DNA of 40,574 nucleotides, taken from assembly GCA_018673485.1 (NCBI GenBank), contig JABHCP010000021.1, forward strand, positions 1 through 40,574, written 5' to 3'. Source of the DNA: Candidatus Uhrbacteria bacterium. Lineage in GTDB: Bacteria > Patescibacteriota > Patescibacteriia > UBA9934. A program made the position numbers and the translations under genes. The notes under the pieces are model-generated. The model did not search any database. It saw nothing but the letters and a program-made list of their open reading frames with translations, and had not been told where the DNA came from. Below are positions 1 through 6,331 of this stretch, in pieces (the stretch's first letter is position 1; each line of letters opens with the position of its first letter).

Positions 1-8
1 CCCCTGCC

Positions 9-42
9 AAAAAACCACCAGTTTAATCGCTGGTGGTTTTTT
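9..42 (+). terminator. Intrinsic terminator
   Basis: A 13-bp stem (AAAAAACCACCAG paired with CTGGTGGTTTTTT) around an 8-base loop, ending in a T run. It probably ends a gene left of the window. The CCCCTGCC tract just before it recurs before the terminator at 463-489. Confidence 0.8.
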
Positions 43-70
43 GATAGAATGTTTTTGAATTGAAAAATAT

Positions 71-433
71 ATGAATGAATCAACGTCACTCAAACTTGCT
101 CGGACTTTTTTAGGGAAACGTGTAGAGCTTGAGTTTGATCAACAAGTCGGATCTTCTTATGAGCCCCATAAGATTGATTCGTATCCAATTAATTATGGAT
201 TTGTGCCAGGAACACTTGCTCCTGATGGAGATCCTCTTGATGCTTACCTCCTTTCTGTATACGAGCCACTAGAAAAAGCAGAAGGTGTGTGTATTGCAAT
301 TATTCACCGGCGAGACGATGATGATGACAAGCTTGTGGTTGTCCCAGAAGGTGCAGAGCTTACTGATGAAGAAATAATGAATCAAGTGAGTTTTCAGGAG
401 CATCTTTACGATTCTGTGGTTGTACGGAAATAG
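71..433 (+). CDS. ppa: Inorganic pyrophosphatase, short form
   Basis: A 120-residue soluble family I inorganic pyrophosphatase, which hydrolyses pyrophosphate released by biosynthetic reactions. Visible signatures are YPINYGFVPGTL (residues ~38-49), the family motif DGDPLD (~52-57) that carries metal-binding aspartates, and the DDDDDKLVV segment (~82-90), which matches the second Asp/Lys active-site strand. It is clearly shorter than the usual ~170 residues: the N-terminal part with the first catalytic Lys/Glu/Arg strands is compressed, and the C-terminal YK helix is absent. A short form of this kind is, as far as I recall, common in reduced genomes. No Shine-Dalgarno is visible. A weak -10 (TAGAAT) lies about 20 bases upstream. 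The gene stands alone between two terminators. The family call is firm; activity is inferred. Confidence 0.85.
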   Translation: MNESTSLKLARTFLGKRVELEFDQQVGSSYEPHKIDSYPINYGFVPGTLAPDGDPLDAYLLSVYEPLEKAEGVCIAIIHRRDDDDDKLVVVPEGAELTDEEIMNQVSFQEHLYDSVVVRK

Positions 434-462
434 TTTGCACGTCCAATACGAACCCCTGCCAT

Positions 463-489
463 AAAAACACCAGTTTGTCTGGTGTTTTT
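463..489 (+). terminator. Intrinsic terminator
   Basis: Stem AAAAACACCAG / CTGGTGTTTTT with loop TTTGT, 30 bases after the pyrophosphatase stop. It overlaps an in-frame upstream ATG (475) of the next gene, which argues against that upstream start. Confidence 0.8.
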
Positions 490-507
490 ATGATAAGATG
501 CGAGTAT

Positions 508-1146
508 ATGAATAAATATTTTTCAATACTACTGCCTGTTGCGATAATGATTGTTTTAGGTTTTGGTTGTACACAGCCGATCGATACGAAAACAGAGGTA
601 ATGGATACCCAGGCGGAAGATGCGGAGGTTGTATCAGGTTCACTATTGATAGATCAAATTGCCGAAGATGCTGAGCCTGTCGTTGATGAGGTCGTTGCTG
701 ACGAACCTGCCATCGATGCGCCTGCGCAGGTTGAGCCTGAGGTGTCAGATGGAATCGTATACACTCAAGCTGATGTGGAAGGTTTAGTTTCTAGTATATT
801 GCCGTACGATCAGTGGCGTGAGGTTTCGCAATGGTTGCAGTTGGACAACGGTAATATTTGGTTGCTCACTCGGCCGATAGGGGCCAAGGGAGATCCTTTG
901 CAAGCAAATCCATGCGCGGCCGAAAACAATTGCCCAGTGGAAAGCTGGATCATCAATCCTCTGATAAGCGCTTATCATTTGTCCTCAACGCAAAACAGCT
1001 ATTTAGCCACGATCAATGTCGGTGTTGAGGAACTTGATGGTGATTACATTGTTGTGAACTGGGACGTTGTTGTAGGAAATGTTAGCCAAGCAGATCTTAG
1101 TCGGATTGAATATGTTAATAAGATTGACGGAAGCATGCGACCATAG
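508..1146 (+). CDS. Predicted lipoprotein of unknown function
   Basis: A 212-residue protein with a lipoprotein signal peptide: MNKYF, a hydrophobic stretch to residue ~18, then the lipobox LGFGC with Cys at ~20. An acidic, Ala/Val/Glu-rich linker (residues ~25-85) precedes a globular part (~90-212) with two cysteines in the segment NPCAAENNCPVESW. I do not recognise the globular domain. I chose the ATG at 508 over 475 because the upstream ATG lies in a terminator and would put 11 residues before the signal peptide. A TGA-TAAGAT extended -10 ends at 499, only 8 bases before this ATG, so the message may be leaderless. The CAP-domain gene starts 17 bases after the stop, with its own -10 box in between. 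Confidence 0.75.
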   Translation: MNKYFSILLPVAIMIVLGFGCTQPIDTKTEVMDTQAEDAEVVSGSLLIDQIAEDAEPVVDEVVADEPAIDAPAQVEPEVSDGIVYTQADVEGLVSSILPYDQWREVSQWLQLDNGNIWLLTRPIGAKGDPLQANPCAAENNCPVESWIINPLISAYHLSSTQNSYLATINVGVEELDGDYIVVNWDVVVGNVSQADLSRIEYVNKIDGSMRP

Positions 1147-1148
1147 GA

Positions 1149-1154
1149 TATAAT
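1149..1154 (+). promoter_or_regulatory. -10 box of CAP-domain gene
   Basis: A perfect TATAAT ends 9 bases before the ATG at 1164; TTGACG at 1124-1129 could be the -35 (spacing 19). Transcription would start at or next to the start codon, giving a leaderless message. Confidence 0.55.
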
Positions 1155-1163
1155 AGTATCAAT

Positions 1164-2606
1164 ATGAAAATAATATATAGTTTTATTGCGTTTATAGTTG
1201 TGTTGATGGCGGGTGTCGGTATGGTCCATGCCGCTCAAACAGAGGTGTCGACTGATACGAGTTGGGTGTCGGAGGTTGCGTCGCCTGGGGCGTATAATCA
1301 TGTTCGTGATGGTGATGTACAGCAAATTGATCCTGAGGAGTATCTGAATAGATACAGAGCTATGTTGGGGGTGTCAGAGCTTGCGACCAGCGAAACATTG
1401 CGTCAGAGTGCGCAGAACCATGCTGATTATTTAGCAATCAACGGACAGTATCAGGGTGATCCTCATGGACAGGGTGAATCTTTACCAGGGTTTACCGGTG
1501 CTACACCGGACGATAGGTGTAGTGCGGAGGGTTATGGCTTGTATTGTACCGAGGTTCAGGCCTATGGCGGCGGTGATTTGTATTCAGCGATTGATGCGCT
1601 GATGATGACGCCGTTTCACAGGGTATCGATGATACATCCGGGTATTACTGAAATTGGCTGTGCACAAAATGGTAGTTGGATGGTTTGTGACCTTGGATTA
1701 GACATTTCGGACTATTGGTCCATTGTCGCGAATAGTAGTGACCCGATAATGTATCCAGCTGATGGTCAGGTGATTAGTACAACATTTTTGGTAACTGAAA
1801 ATCCAAATCCATATCCAGCGCATTATGGTCAATTTATTGGGCCGACACTAATGTATTGGCCGGCAGGAGGAATAATATGGCCGGAGGCTGAAGTCTCAGT
1901 TTATGATTTAACTGATGGGCGATCTATTGATTCTATTTTATCGGTCGACACAGCAACTGGTAGTGCTGGAAATGCAATCTTTTTTAATCCTCTTGAGCCT
2001 CTGGAATTAGACCATGAGTACGCTGTTCACGTTATTGATATATCAGGTGATGATCTGTACGAAGCTAGTTGGACTTTTAAAACTCAGCAGAGTTCAAATA
2101 TTGATTTTCCAAATGCAGATCAAACAATAATTTACGATGCTCACGTTGATTGGGTTGACCCCAGCGGCGGTGAGGTTCTAGTTTCTGTTCCAAATTCAGG
2201 TACATCTGAACTCATCGATCGGCTTAAGGGGTATATCATGTTGGCTGTGGATTATCATGGTGAGGCTTGGTATGTCGATCCAATTACCGAGCTGCGATAT
2301 TATTTGAAAGATGGGCCTACAGCCTATGAGTTCCTACGATCATTTGGTTTAGGCATCACAAATGCTGACTTAGAGTCCATTCCAACGGAAGATGACGCTT
2401 ATGGCGGCGGCGCATTGGCAGAGCAGCTTTCTGGAAGAATACTATTACAAATTGAAGAGCATGGTGAAGCGTGGTACATCAATCCAGCTGACTTAAAACG
2501 ATATTATCTGGCAGACGGTGATGAGGCGTACAGAATAATGCGCGAGTTATCCTGGGGCACACTTCTTGCAGCAATCTCAGGAATCCCAATTGGTTTAGTT
2601 GAGTAA
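1164..2606 (+). CDS. Secreted CAP/SCP-domain surface protein
   Basis: A 480-residue exported protein. Residues 1-24 form a Sec signal peptide ending HAA. Residues ~50-175 match a CAP (cysteine-rich secretory/SCP) domain: LNRYRAMLGVSEL, then QSAQNHADYLAINGQ, the HGQGES and GATPDDRC segments, HRVSMIHPG and a closing GSWMVCDLGL strand, with four cysteines that could form disulphides. Residues ~190-310 resemble an Ig-like (Big_5/SbsA) domain. The C-terminus holds two copies of a ~55-residue module (starting ~350 and ~425) with the signature HGEAWY(V/I)(D/N)P...RYYL, a repeat I know from candidate-phyla surface proteins. The catalytic role of CAP domains in bacteria is unclear. It probably acts at the cell surface with the lipoprotein encoded just upstream. 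Confidence 0.82.
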   Translation: MKIIYSFIAFIVVLMAGVGMVHAAQTEVSTDTSWVSEVASPGAYNHVRDGDVQQIDPEEYLNRYRAMLGVSELATSETLRQSAQNHADYLAINGQYQGDPHGQGESLPGFTGATPDDRCSAEGYGLYCTEVQAYGGGDLYSAIDALMMTPFHRVSMIHPGITEIGCAQNGSWMVCDLGLDISDYWSIVANSSDPIMYPADGQVISTTFLVTENPNPYPAHYGQFIGPTLMYWPAGGIIWPEAEVSVYDLTDGRSIDSILSVDTATGSAGNAIFFNPLEPLELDHEYAVHVIDISGDDLYEASWTFKTQQSSNIDFPNADQTIIYDAHVDWVDPSGGEVLVSVPNSGTSELIDRLKGYIMLAVDYHGEAWYVDPITELRYYLKDGPTAYEFLRSFGLGITNADLESIPTEDDAYGGGALAEQLSGRILLQIEEHGEAWYINPADLKRYYLADGDEAYRIMRELSWGTLLAAISGIPIGLVE

Positions 2607-2620
2607 AAACTAAATAGCAA

Positions 2621-2732
2621 AATTACCCATCCAGAGGAGCCTGAAGGCGACGAAGGATCCCGTGCATCACGATCGAACGTAGGCGCATGCAACGGGATTC
2701 CTTAGTCGAAACAGCTTTCGGAATGGGTAATT
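2621..2732. repeat. Large hairpin repeat, family copy 1
   Basis: A ~110-bp imperfect inverted repeat. The outer arms are ATTACCCAT / ATGGGTAAT and the inner arms are GACGAAGGATCCCGT / ACGGGATTCCTTAGTC. A T run follows, so it can end both converging genes (CAP gene and rlmN). It is homologous to 37505-37617: both carry the central words GATCGAACGT and GGATCCCG/GAGATCCCG in the same order. Confidence 0.8.
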
Positions 2733-2738
2733 ATTTTT

Positions 2739-3746
2739 TTATTGATTTGCAAGTTGTCCGCAGGCGGCGGATATTCCTGAGCCCAGTGATCGGCGTCGTA
2801 GGACGTCGATTTCTGATCTTTGCAAAATGTCACAGAACCTTTCCAAAGTAGCAGTGCTTGGCGCCTCAAACATTCCAGTGTCGTTGTAGGCGATGATGTT
2901 TACTTTTGCATGGCCGATTGAGTGAATATATCTCGCCAACTTCTTCGCATCAGTCTCTGAGTCATTGATGCCCTTGATGAGCAAGTATTCGAAAGTAAGG
3001 TGATGACGGTTGTTGCCAAACTTCTCTAAGTACCGCAGGCACCAATCTCTCAAGTCATTAAGAAAATCCGGAGTTGATGAGGGCATTAGTTTTTTACGAG
3101 CTATGGAGTCAACGCTGTGCAGGGAGATAGCGATGCGAACCTCTGGCCAGTCAGGGTCATCCAACATGAGGTCCATTCTTGGCAAAAATCCCACGGTCGA
3201 TACAGTGATTTTTACTGGTCCCAGGTCAGTGTTGTCCAAGATGGTATTAAGCGCAGATTTAACTGAGTCATAATTTGCCATTGGCTCACCCATTCCCATG
3301 AAAACCAAATTGCTAATTCTTTCTTCGAGTTGAATTTGTGATTGCCAAAATCGAACTTGATCTACGATCTCATCCTCTGTTAGGTTGCGTTTGAGCCCCA
3401 TCTTACCAGTTGCGCAAAACGCGCAATTCATAGCGCATCCAATTTGTGACGATAGACACACGGTCCATTGTTCCTTTGCGTTCATCATTAACACAGTCTC
3501 GATCATTTGTCCGTCTTGCGTTTTTAAAAGCGCTTTGCGCACATCAAAATCCTCTTGCATGGACTCCAACGTCAAAGACATCCAAGGGATAGACTTTGTA
3601 AGCTCTTCGCGGATAGGTTTGGAGAGAGTTGTAGCATCTTCCCAAGATCCGTCTGGAAATTTAAACAAAGCTTCCTGAATCTGCTTTATCCTGAATTTAG
3701 GCTCTTTAGGGAACTTTTTCTTGAATTGTTCTATTCGAGTAATCAT
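2739..3746 (-). CDS. rlmN: Dual-specificity 23S rRNA/tRNA adenine-C2 methyltransferase RlmN
   Basis: A 335-residue radical-SAM enzyme that methylates C2 of A2503 in 23S rRNA and, in many bacteria, A37 of some tRNAs. The radical-SAM cysteine motif is present in GCAMNCAFCATGKMG (residues ~103-117), which binds the 4Fe-4S cluster. The SAM-binding GMGEPMANY segment follows at ~151-159. The methyl-carrying second catalytic cysteine is in SGISAACGQLANQ at the C-terminus. Length and motif order match the family. It converges with the CAP-domain gene across a shared hairpin and is divergent from the tRNA cluster promoter at 3770-3798. No clear Shine-Dalgarno precedes the ATG. Confidence 0.96.
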   Translation of the reverse strand: MITRIEQFKKKFPKEPKFRIKQIQEALFKFPDGSWEDATTLSKPIREELTKSIPWMSLTLESMQEDFDVRKALLKTQDGQMIETVLMMNAKEQWTVCLSSQIGCAMNCAFCATGKMGLKRNLTEDEIVDQVRFWQSQIQLEERISNLVFMGMGEPMANYDSVKSALNTILDNTDLGPVKITVSTVGFLPRMDLMLDDPDWPEVRIAISLHSVDSIARKKLMPSSTPDFLNDLRDWCLRYLEKFGNNRHHLTFEYLLIKGINDSETDAKKLARYIHSIGHAKVNIIAYNDTGMFEAPSTATLERFCDILQRSEIDVLRRRSLGSGISAACGQLANQ

Positions 3747-3769
3747 ATCCCCATTAGTCTATATGGGTA

Positions 3770-3798
3770 TTTACAAAAGATCCAGTTTTGTGTACTAT
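3770..3798 (+). promoter_or_regulatory. sigma70 promoter of tRNA cluster
   Basis: TTTACA, 17 bases, TACTAT, placed about 41 bases before the mature 5' end of tRNA-Thr(UGU). The spacing is ideal and both boxes are near consensus. Confidence 0.7.
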
Positions 3799-3839
3799 TT
3801 CACCGCATTCTTTGGAAGAATTTCTATTCATTACATAGT

Positions 3840-3916
3840 GCCGACGTAGCTCAGCTGGTTAGAGCAACGGTTTTGTAAACCGTAGGTCCCCGGTTCGAAT
3901 CCGGGCGTCGGCTCCA
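3840..3916 (+). tRNA. tRNA-Thr (UGU)
   Basis: A complete cloverleaf: acceptor GCCGACG / CGTCGGC, D-arm with AGCTCAGCTGGTTAGAGC, anticodon stem ACGGT/ACCGT around TTTGTAA (anticodon TGT, threonine), T-loop GGTTCGAATCC, discriminator T. CCA is encoded. Confidence 0.97.
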
Positions 3917-4014
3917 GCCTTCGCTTTATTACGACTATCGTAGTAGATCAAAGGTTGATCTGCGGAATAATCCGCGTGGTTGTGCAGGTCTTGGCTTCGG
4001 CTGGCAGGCCAGCC
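3917..4014 (+). repeat. Post-tRNA spacer repeat, copy 1
   Basis: A 98-bp spacer following tRNA-Thr(UGU) that closely matches the 98 bp following tRNA-Thr(GGU) (4133-4230). It starts GCCTTCGCTTTATTAC, contains a CTATCGTAGTAG segment and AGGTTGATCTGCGGA, and ends CTTCGGCTGGCAGGCCAGCC. Copies differ mainly in the middle. Confidence 0.85.
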
Positions 4015-4057
4015 AGTAAGTAATAGATGTGAGAACGGCCTTTTCAAAGTTCACCAT

Positions 4058-4132
4058 GCCGTTGTAGCTCAGTGGCAGAGCGCATCCATGGTAAGGATGA
4101 GGTCGGCAGTTCAATCCTGCCCAACGGCTCCA
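4058..4132 (+). tRNA. tRNA-Thr (GGU)
   Basis: Acceptor GCCGTTG / CAACGGC, anticodon stem CATCC/GGATG around ATGGTAA (anticodon GGT, threonine), T-loop AGTTCAATCCT, discriminator T, encoded CCA. It is the second threonine isoacceptor and, with the spacer, appears to be one unit of a duplication. Confidence 0.96.
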
Positions 4133-4230
4133 GCCTTCGCTTTATTACTACTATCGTAGTAGGTCGAAGGTTGATCTGCGGAGCGATGTGAGCGGTTGTG
4201 CTAAGGTTGGCTTCGGCTGGCAGGCCAGCC
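4133..4230 (+). repeat. Post-tRNA spacer repeat, copy 2
   Basis: The second copy of the 98-bp spacer (see 3917-4014), identical in length. Sequence similarity stops at GGCCAGCC (4230), where the GIY-YIG remnant begins. Confidence 0.85.
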
Positions 4231-4236
4231 TGTTTG

Positions 4237-4359
4237 ATGAAACTATTTCGACCTTGGGTTATTGTCTATAAAGAAAGTTTTGAGACAAAAACGGAAGCTC
4301 GAAAAAGAGAAAATCAAATCAAGAGATATAAAGGAGGACAAGCTTTCAAAAAATTATTA
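4237..4359 (+). pseudogene. GIY-YIG nuclease C-terminal remnant
   Basis: The open frame here reads MKLFRPWVIVYKESFETKTE followed by ARKRENQIKRYKGGQAFKKLL. This matches the C-terminal part of small GIY-YIG (UPF0213-type) nucleases: the RPW-VY strand, the ETKTEA-KRE helix and a basic K-GG tail. The N-terminal GIY and YIG strands are missing and replaced by the duplicated spacer, so the catalytic core is lost. The frame runs without a stop directly into tRNA-Tyr, which starts 2 bases after the last recognisable residue. Small GIY-YIG genes next to tRNAs are, to my knowledge, frequent in candidate phyla genomes. I read it as a decayed copy. Confidence 0.7.
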
Positions 4360-4360
4360 G

Positions 4361-4446
4361 GGGTCGGTACCGAAGTGGTCAAACGGGGCAGGCTGTAAAC
4401 CTGCTGGCTTCTGCCTTCGATGGTTCGAATCCGTCCCGGCCCACCA
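4361..4446 (+). tRNA. tRNA-Tyr (GUA)
   Basis: A class II tRNA with a long variable arm. Acceptor GGGTCGG / CCGGCCC, anticodon stem GCAGG/CCTGC around CTGTAAA (anticodon GTA, tyrosine), a variable arm with GCTTCTGCC, T-loop GGTTCGAATCC, discriminator A, encoded CCA. Confidence 0.95.
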
Positions 4447-4451
4447 GAAAA

Positions 4452-4480
4452 CAACCGACATTAGTCGGTTGGTTTCTTTT
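4452..4480 (+). terminator. Terminator after tRNA-Tyr
   Basis: Stem CAACCGAC / GTCGGTTG with loop ATTA, followed by a T-rich tail (GTTTCTTTT). It closes the tRNA transcript. Confidence 0.8.
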
Positions 4481-4487
4481 GGGCGAT

Positions 4488-4508
4488 GTCCTTGATCGGG
4501 ACAAGGAC
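4488..4508. repeat. GTCCTTG hairpin repeat, copy 1
   Basis: The arms GTCCTTG / CAAGGAC flank the loop ATCGGGA. The identical 21 bases recur at 13759-13779 inside a longer stem. Confidence 0.75.
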
Positions 4509-4554
4509 GCTTATTGTATTATGTTATATTGAAGGGGTGGAGGCACTAAACTAG

Positions 4555-4583
4555 TTGAACTATTATTTGAGAGTTGGTATGAT
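4555..4583 (+). promoter_or_regulatory. Candidate promoter of the 477-aa protein gene
   Basis: TTGAAC, 17 bases, TATGAT, giving a leader of about 35 bases. A TATAAT also sits directly against the ATG at 4625, too close to serve that start. Confidence 0.55.
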
Positions 4584-4624
4584 TCCAGCTAAATAATGGC
4601 AGTACAATCTTAACTGTATATAAT

Positions 4625-6058
4625 ATGAGCGAGAGAAGACAATTGGTTTCTGTGGAGCGAGCGCCAGATGCGCGAGATGCTGCTTATGCAGATTTGCACC
4701 GTGTTTTAGATAAGTGTTTAGAGATTTTGGAAAGCCATTCATCCAATTGGTTCACACGTCTTTACAGAACATTATTGAAGGAGAGAGAAAGAATTGATTT
4801 GCTTCCAGAGGATCAGAAGATTTTTTTAAGTACACAGATCGATCAGATTATTGATCTTTTTCAGTCTTGGGCACGACCTAACGGAAAGAAAAGAGATCAG
4901 AAGCTTGACTCTGAATTAGTTTTTTCTGACATGAAAGAACGAGTCCATGCTCTAGAATCGATATTTGAAATAGATAGAGAACATGTTTCATCTATTGAAC
5001 TGGACTCACGTGGATATGATGAGCTTGCCGAGTCGCACCCTGAACAAATTCAATTGATAGAAAAGGACGGTGATCGCATTTTGCAATTTCGTGAAAACGC
5101 AGAGGCAGATTGGGTAGAGGTTCAGATTCCATCCATGGATAATGTGTATTACAAGGGTGGCGCACCTAGGATTGTTATGAAAATAATGTCTGACTCCGAT
5201 CCATCACTTCTAGGCGCTGAAATCCCAATGAACGATATTGACATCCTTGCATGGTCAGATAAAGGTGATGAAAGTGATGTGGTAAAGGAGGCGCTTGATT
5301 TAGGGGCAGATTTGGAAGGGATCGAAGTCGTTGATGCAGATAAAACAATGGAGGAAACATTAGAAGTTAGAGATGTTGATCTTAATCAATGCTTGCTCGG
5401 AAAAGATGGTGTTGTTTTTTCACGTAAAGCGCAAGAGGCGGCTAACACTGGAAAGATAGAGATTATGGACCCAATAGAGCGAGGTCTGTGGGGAAGCGAG
5501 TCTTATTATTATAGCGAAGATAGCCTTAAGGTGGTTAAAGGCCGTGGTTTATATCGCTTATTTAAGTTTGTAGCAGAAGGAAAGGCAACATCATTTTCTC
5601 AGCTTAAGATTAACCGCCAGGTAAATATGGGAATATATTGGTTAGTTTTGGCTAGAAAGTTTTCTCGTAAGGCTAATTCGGGCCAATTATTAAACCGTTT
5701 GTATGAGATTGGTAAACGGGCAGGCCAAACAGATGAAGGTGAGAATGATATTTATGACGTTTTACATCGCGTTCACGATAAATATCCCTTCTTTACGTTT
5801 TCAGACGAGCAACAAGATACGGAAGATATTGTACGCTGGCTATCTCGTAAATTAAAAAAATTGGCTGATCGACAGTTTAGATCCAAACATCATGTGGAGC
5901 CTAATCAATTTCACGAAAGATTTGAGGGAGATGATGTAGAAGAGGTTATTTCACTAGAAGGATACGTCGATGATGAGAAGAAGGATGATGAAGCATCAGC
6001 AAATTGGAATGTATATATTGATAGCATTACAAGTAAGGAAAAGAGCCAGGCGGCTTAA
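4625..6058 (+). CDS. Unknown 477-aa cytoplasmic protein
   Basis: I do not recognise this protein. It has no signal peptide or membrane segment and is rich in Asp, Glu, Lys and Arg. Residues ~15-100 look helical (LHRVLDKCLEILESHSSNWF, then RLYRTLLKERERIDLLPEDQ). The middle (~105-260) is mixed, with a DGDRILQFRENAEADWVEV stretch and MKIMSDSDPSLLGAEIPMND. Residues ~310-420 are again helical and basic (LYRLFKFVAEGKATSFSQLK, then RKLKKLADRQFRSKHH). The tail (~430-477) is very acidic and ends KEKSQAA. The gene is monocistronic, with a promoter at 4555-4583 and a terminator at 6096-6130. Its start has no good Shine-Dalgarno. It may be a lineage-specific conserved protein. Confidence 0.75.
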   Translation: MSERRQLVSVERAPDARDAAYADLHRVLDKCLEILESHSSNWFTRLYRTLLKERERIDLLPEDQKIFLSTQIDQIIDLFQSWARPNGKKRDQKLDSELVFSDMKERVHALESIFEIDREHVSSIELDSRGYDELAESHPEQIQLIEKDGDRILQFRENAEADWVEVQIPSMDNVYYKGGAPRIVMKIMSDSDPSLLGAEIPMNDIDILAWSDKGDESDVVKEALDLGADLEGIEVVDADKTMEETLEVRDVDLNQCLLGKDGVVFSRKAQEAANTGKIEIMDPIERGLWGSESYYYSEDSLKVVKGRGLYRLFKFVAEGKATSFSQLKINRQVNMGIYWLVLARKFSRKANSGQLLNRLYEIGKRAGQTDEGENDIYDVLHRVHDKYPFFTFSDEQQDTEDIVRWLSRKLKKLADRQFRSKHHVEPNQFHERFEGDDVEEVISLEGYVDDEKKDDEASANWNVYIDSITSKEKSQAA

Positions 6059-6095
6059 GATCGAAAAGTACTAGATTGAAACCGTCTCGTTCTAT

Positions 6096-6130
6096 AAAAA
6101 AACCATCACATACAATGCGGTGGTTTTTTT
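6096..6130 (+). terminator. Intrinsic terminator
   Basis: Stem AAAAAAACCATC / GGTGGTTTTTTT (one G-T pair) with an 11-base loop, after the 477-aa protein gene. Confidence 0.8.
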
Positions 6131-6215
6131 AAATATGCGGTGAGAGTGGGAGGTGCATCCGTTTAAGTAGTGTTATTTTTTTATCCTCAGTTACAAAATT
6201 GATTTCCTTTAATAA

Positions 6216-6224
6216 TGCTATAAT
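6216..6224 (+). promoter_or_regulatory. Extended -10 promoter of giant surface protein
   Basis: TG-C-TATAAT is an extended -10 about 108 bases before the ATG at 6332. The intervening leader is strongly AT-rich, and no good -35 is seen. Confidence 0.6.
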
Positions 6225-6331
6225 AAAATTACTTTAATTTATAAATAAAAAAATTGACTCAATGTCAATTGTAAAAAATATTTATGCAATTCATTATACA
6301 TCTTTTTCATTTTAAACGAAGAGGACAAGGT

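Noticed and set aside
475-507. Upstream ATG extending the lipoprotein by 11 residues
   Set aside because: It lies inside a terminator hairpin and would precede the signal peptide with a charged tail.
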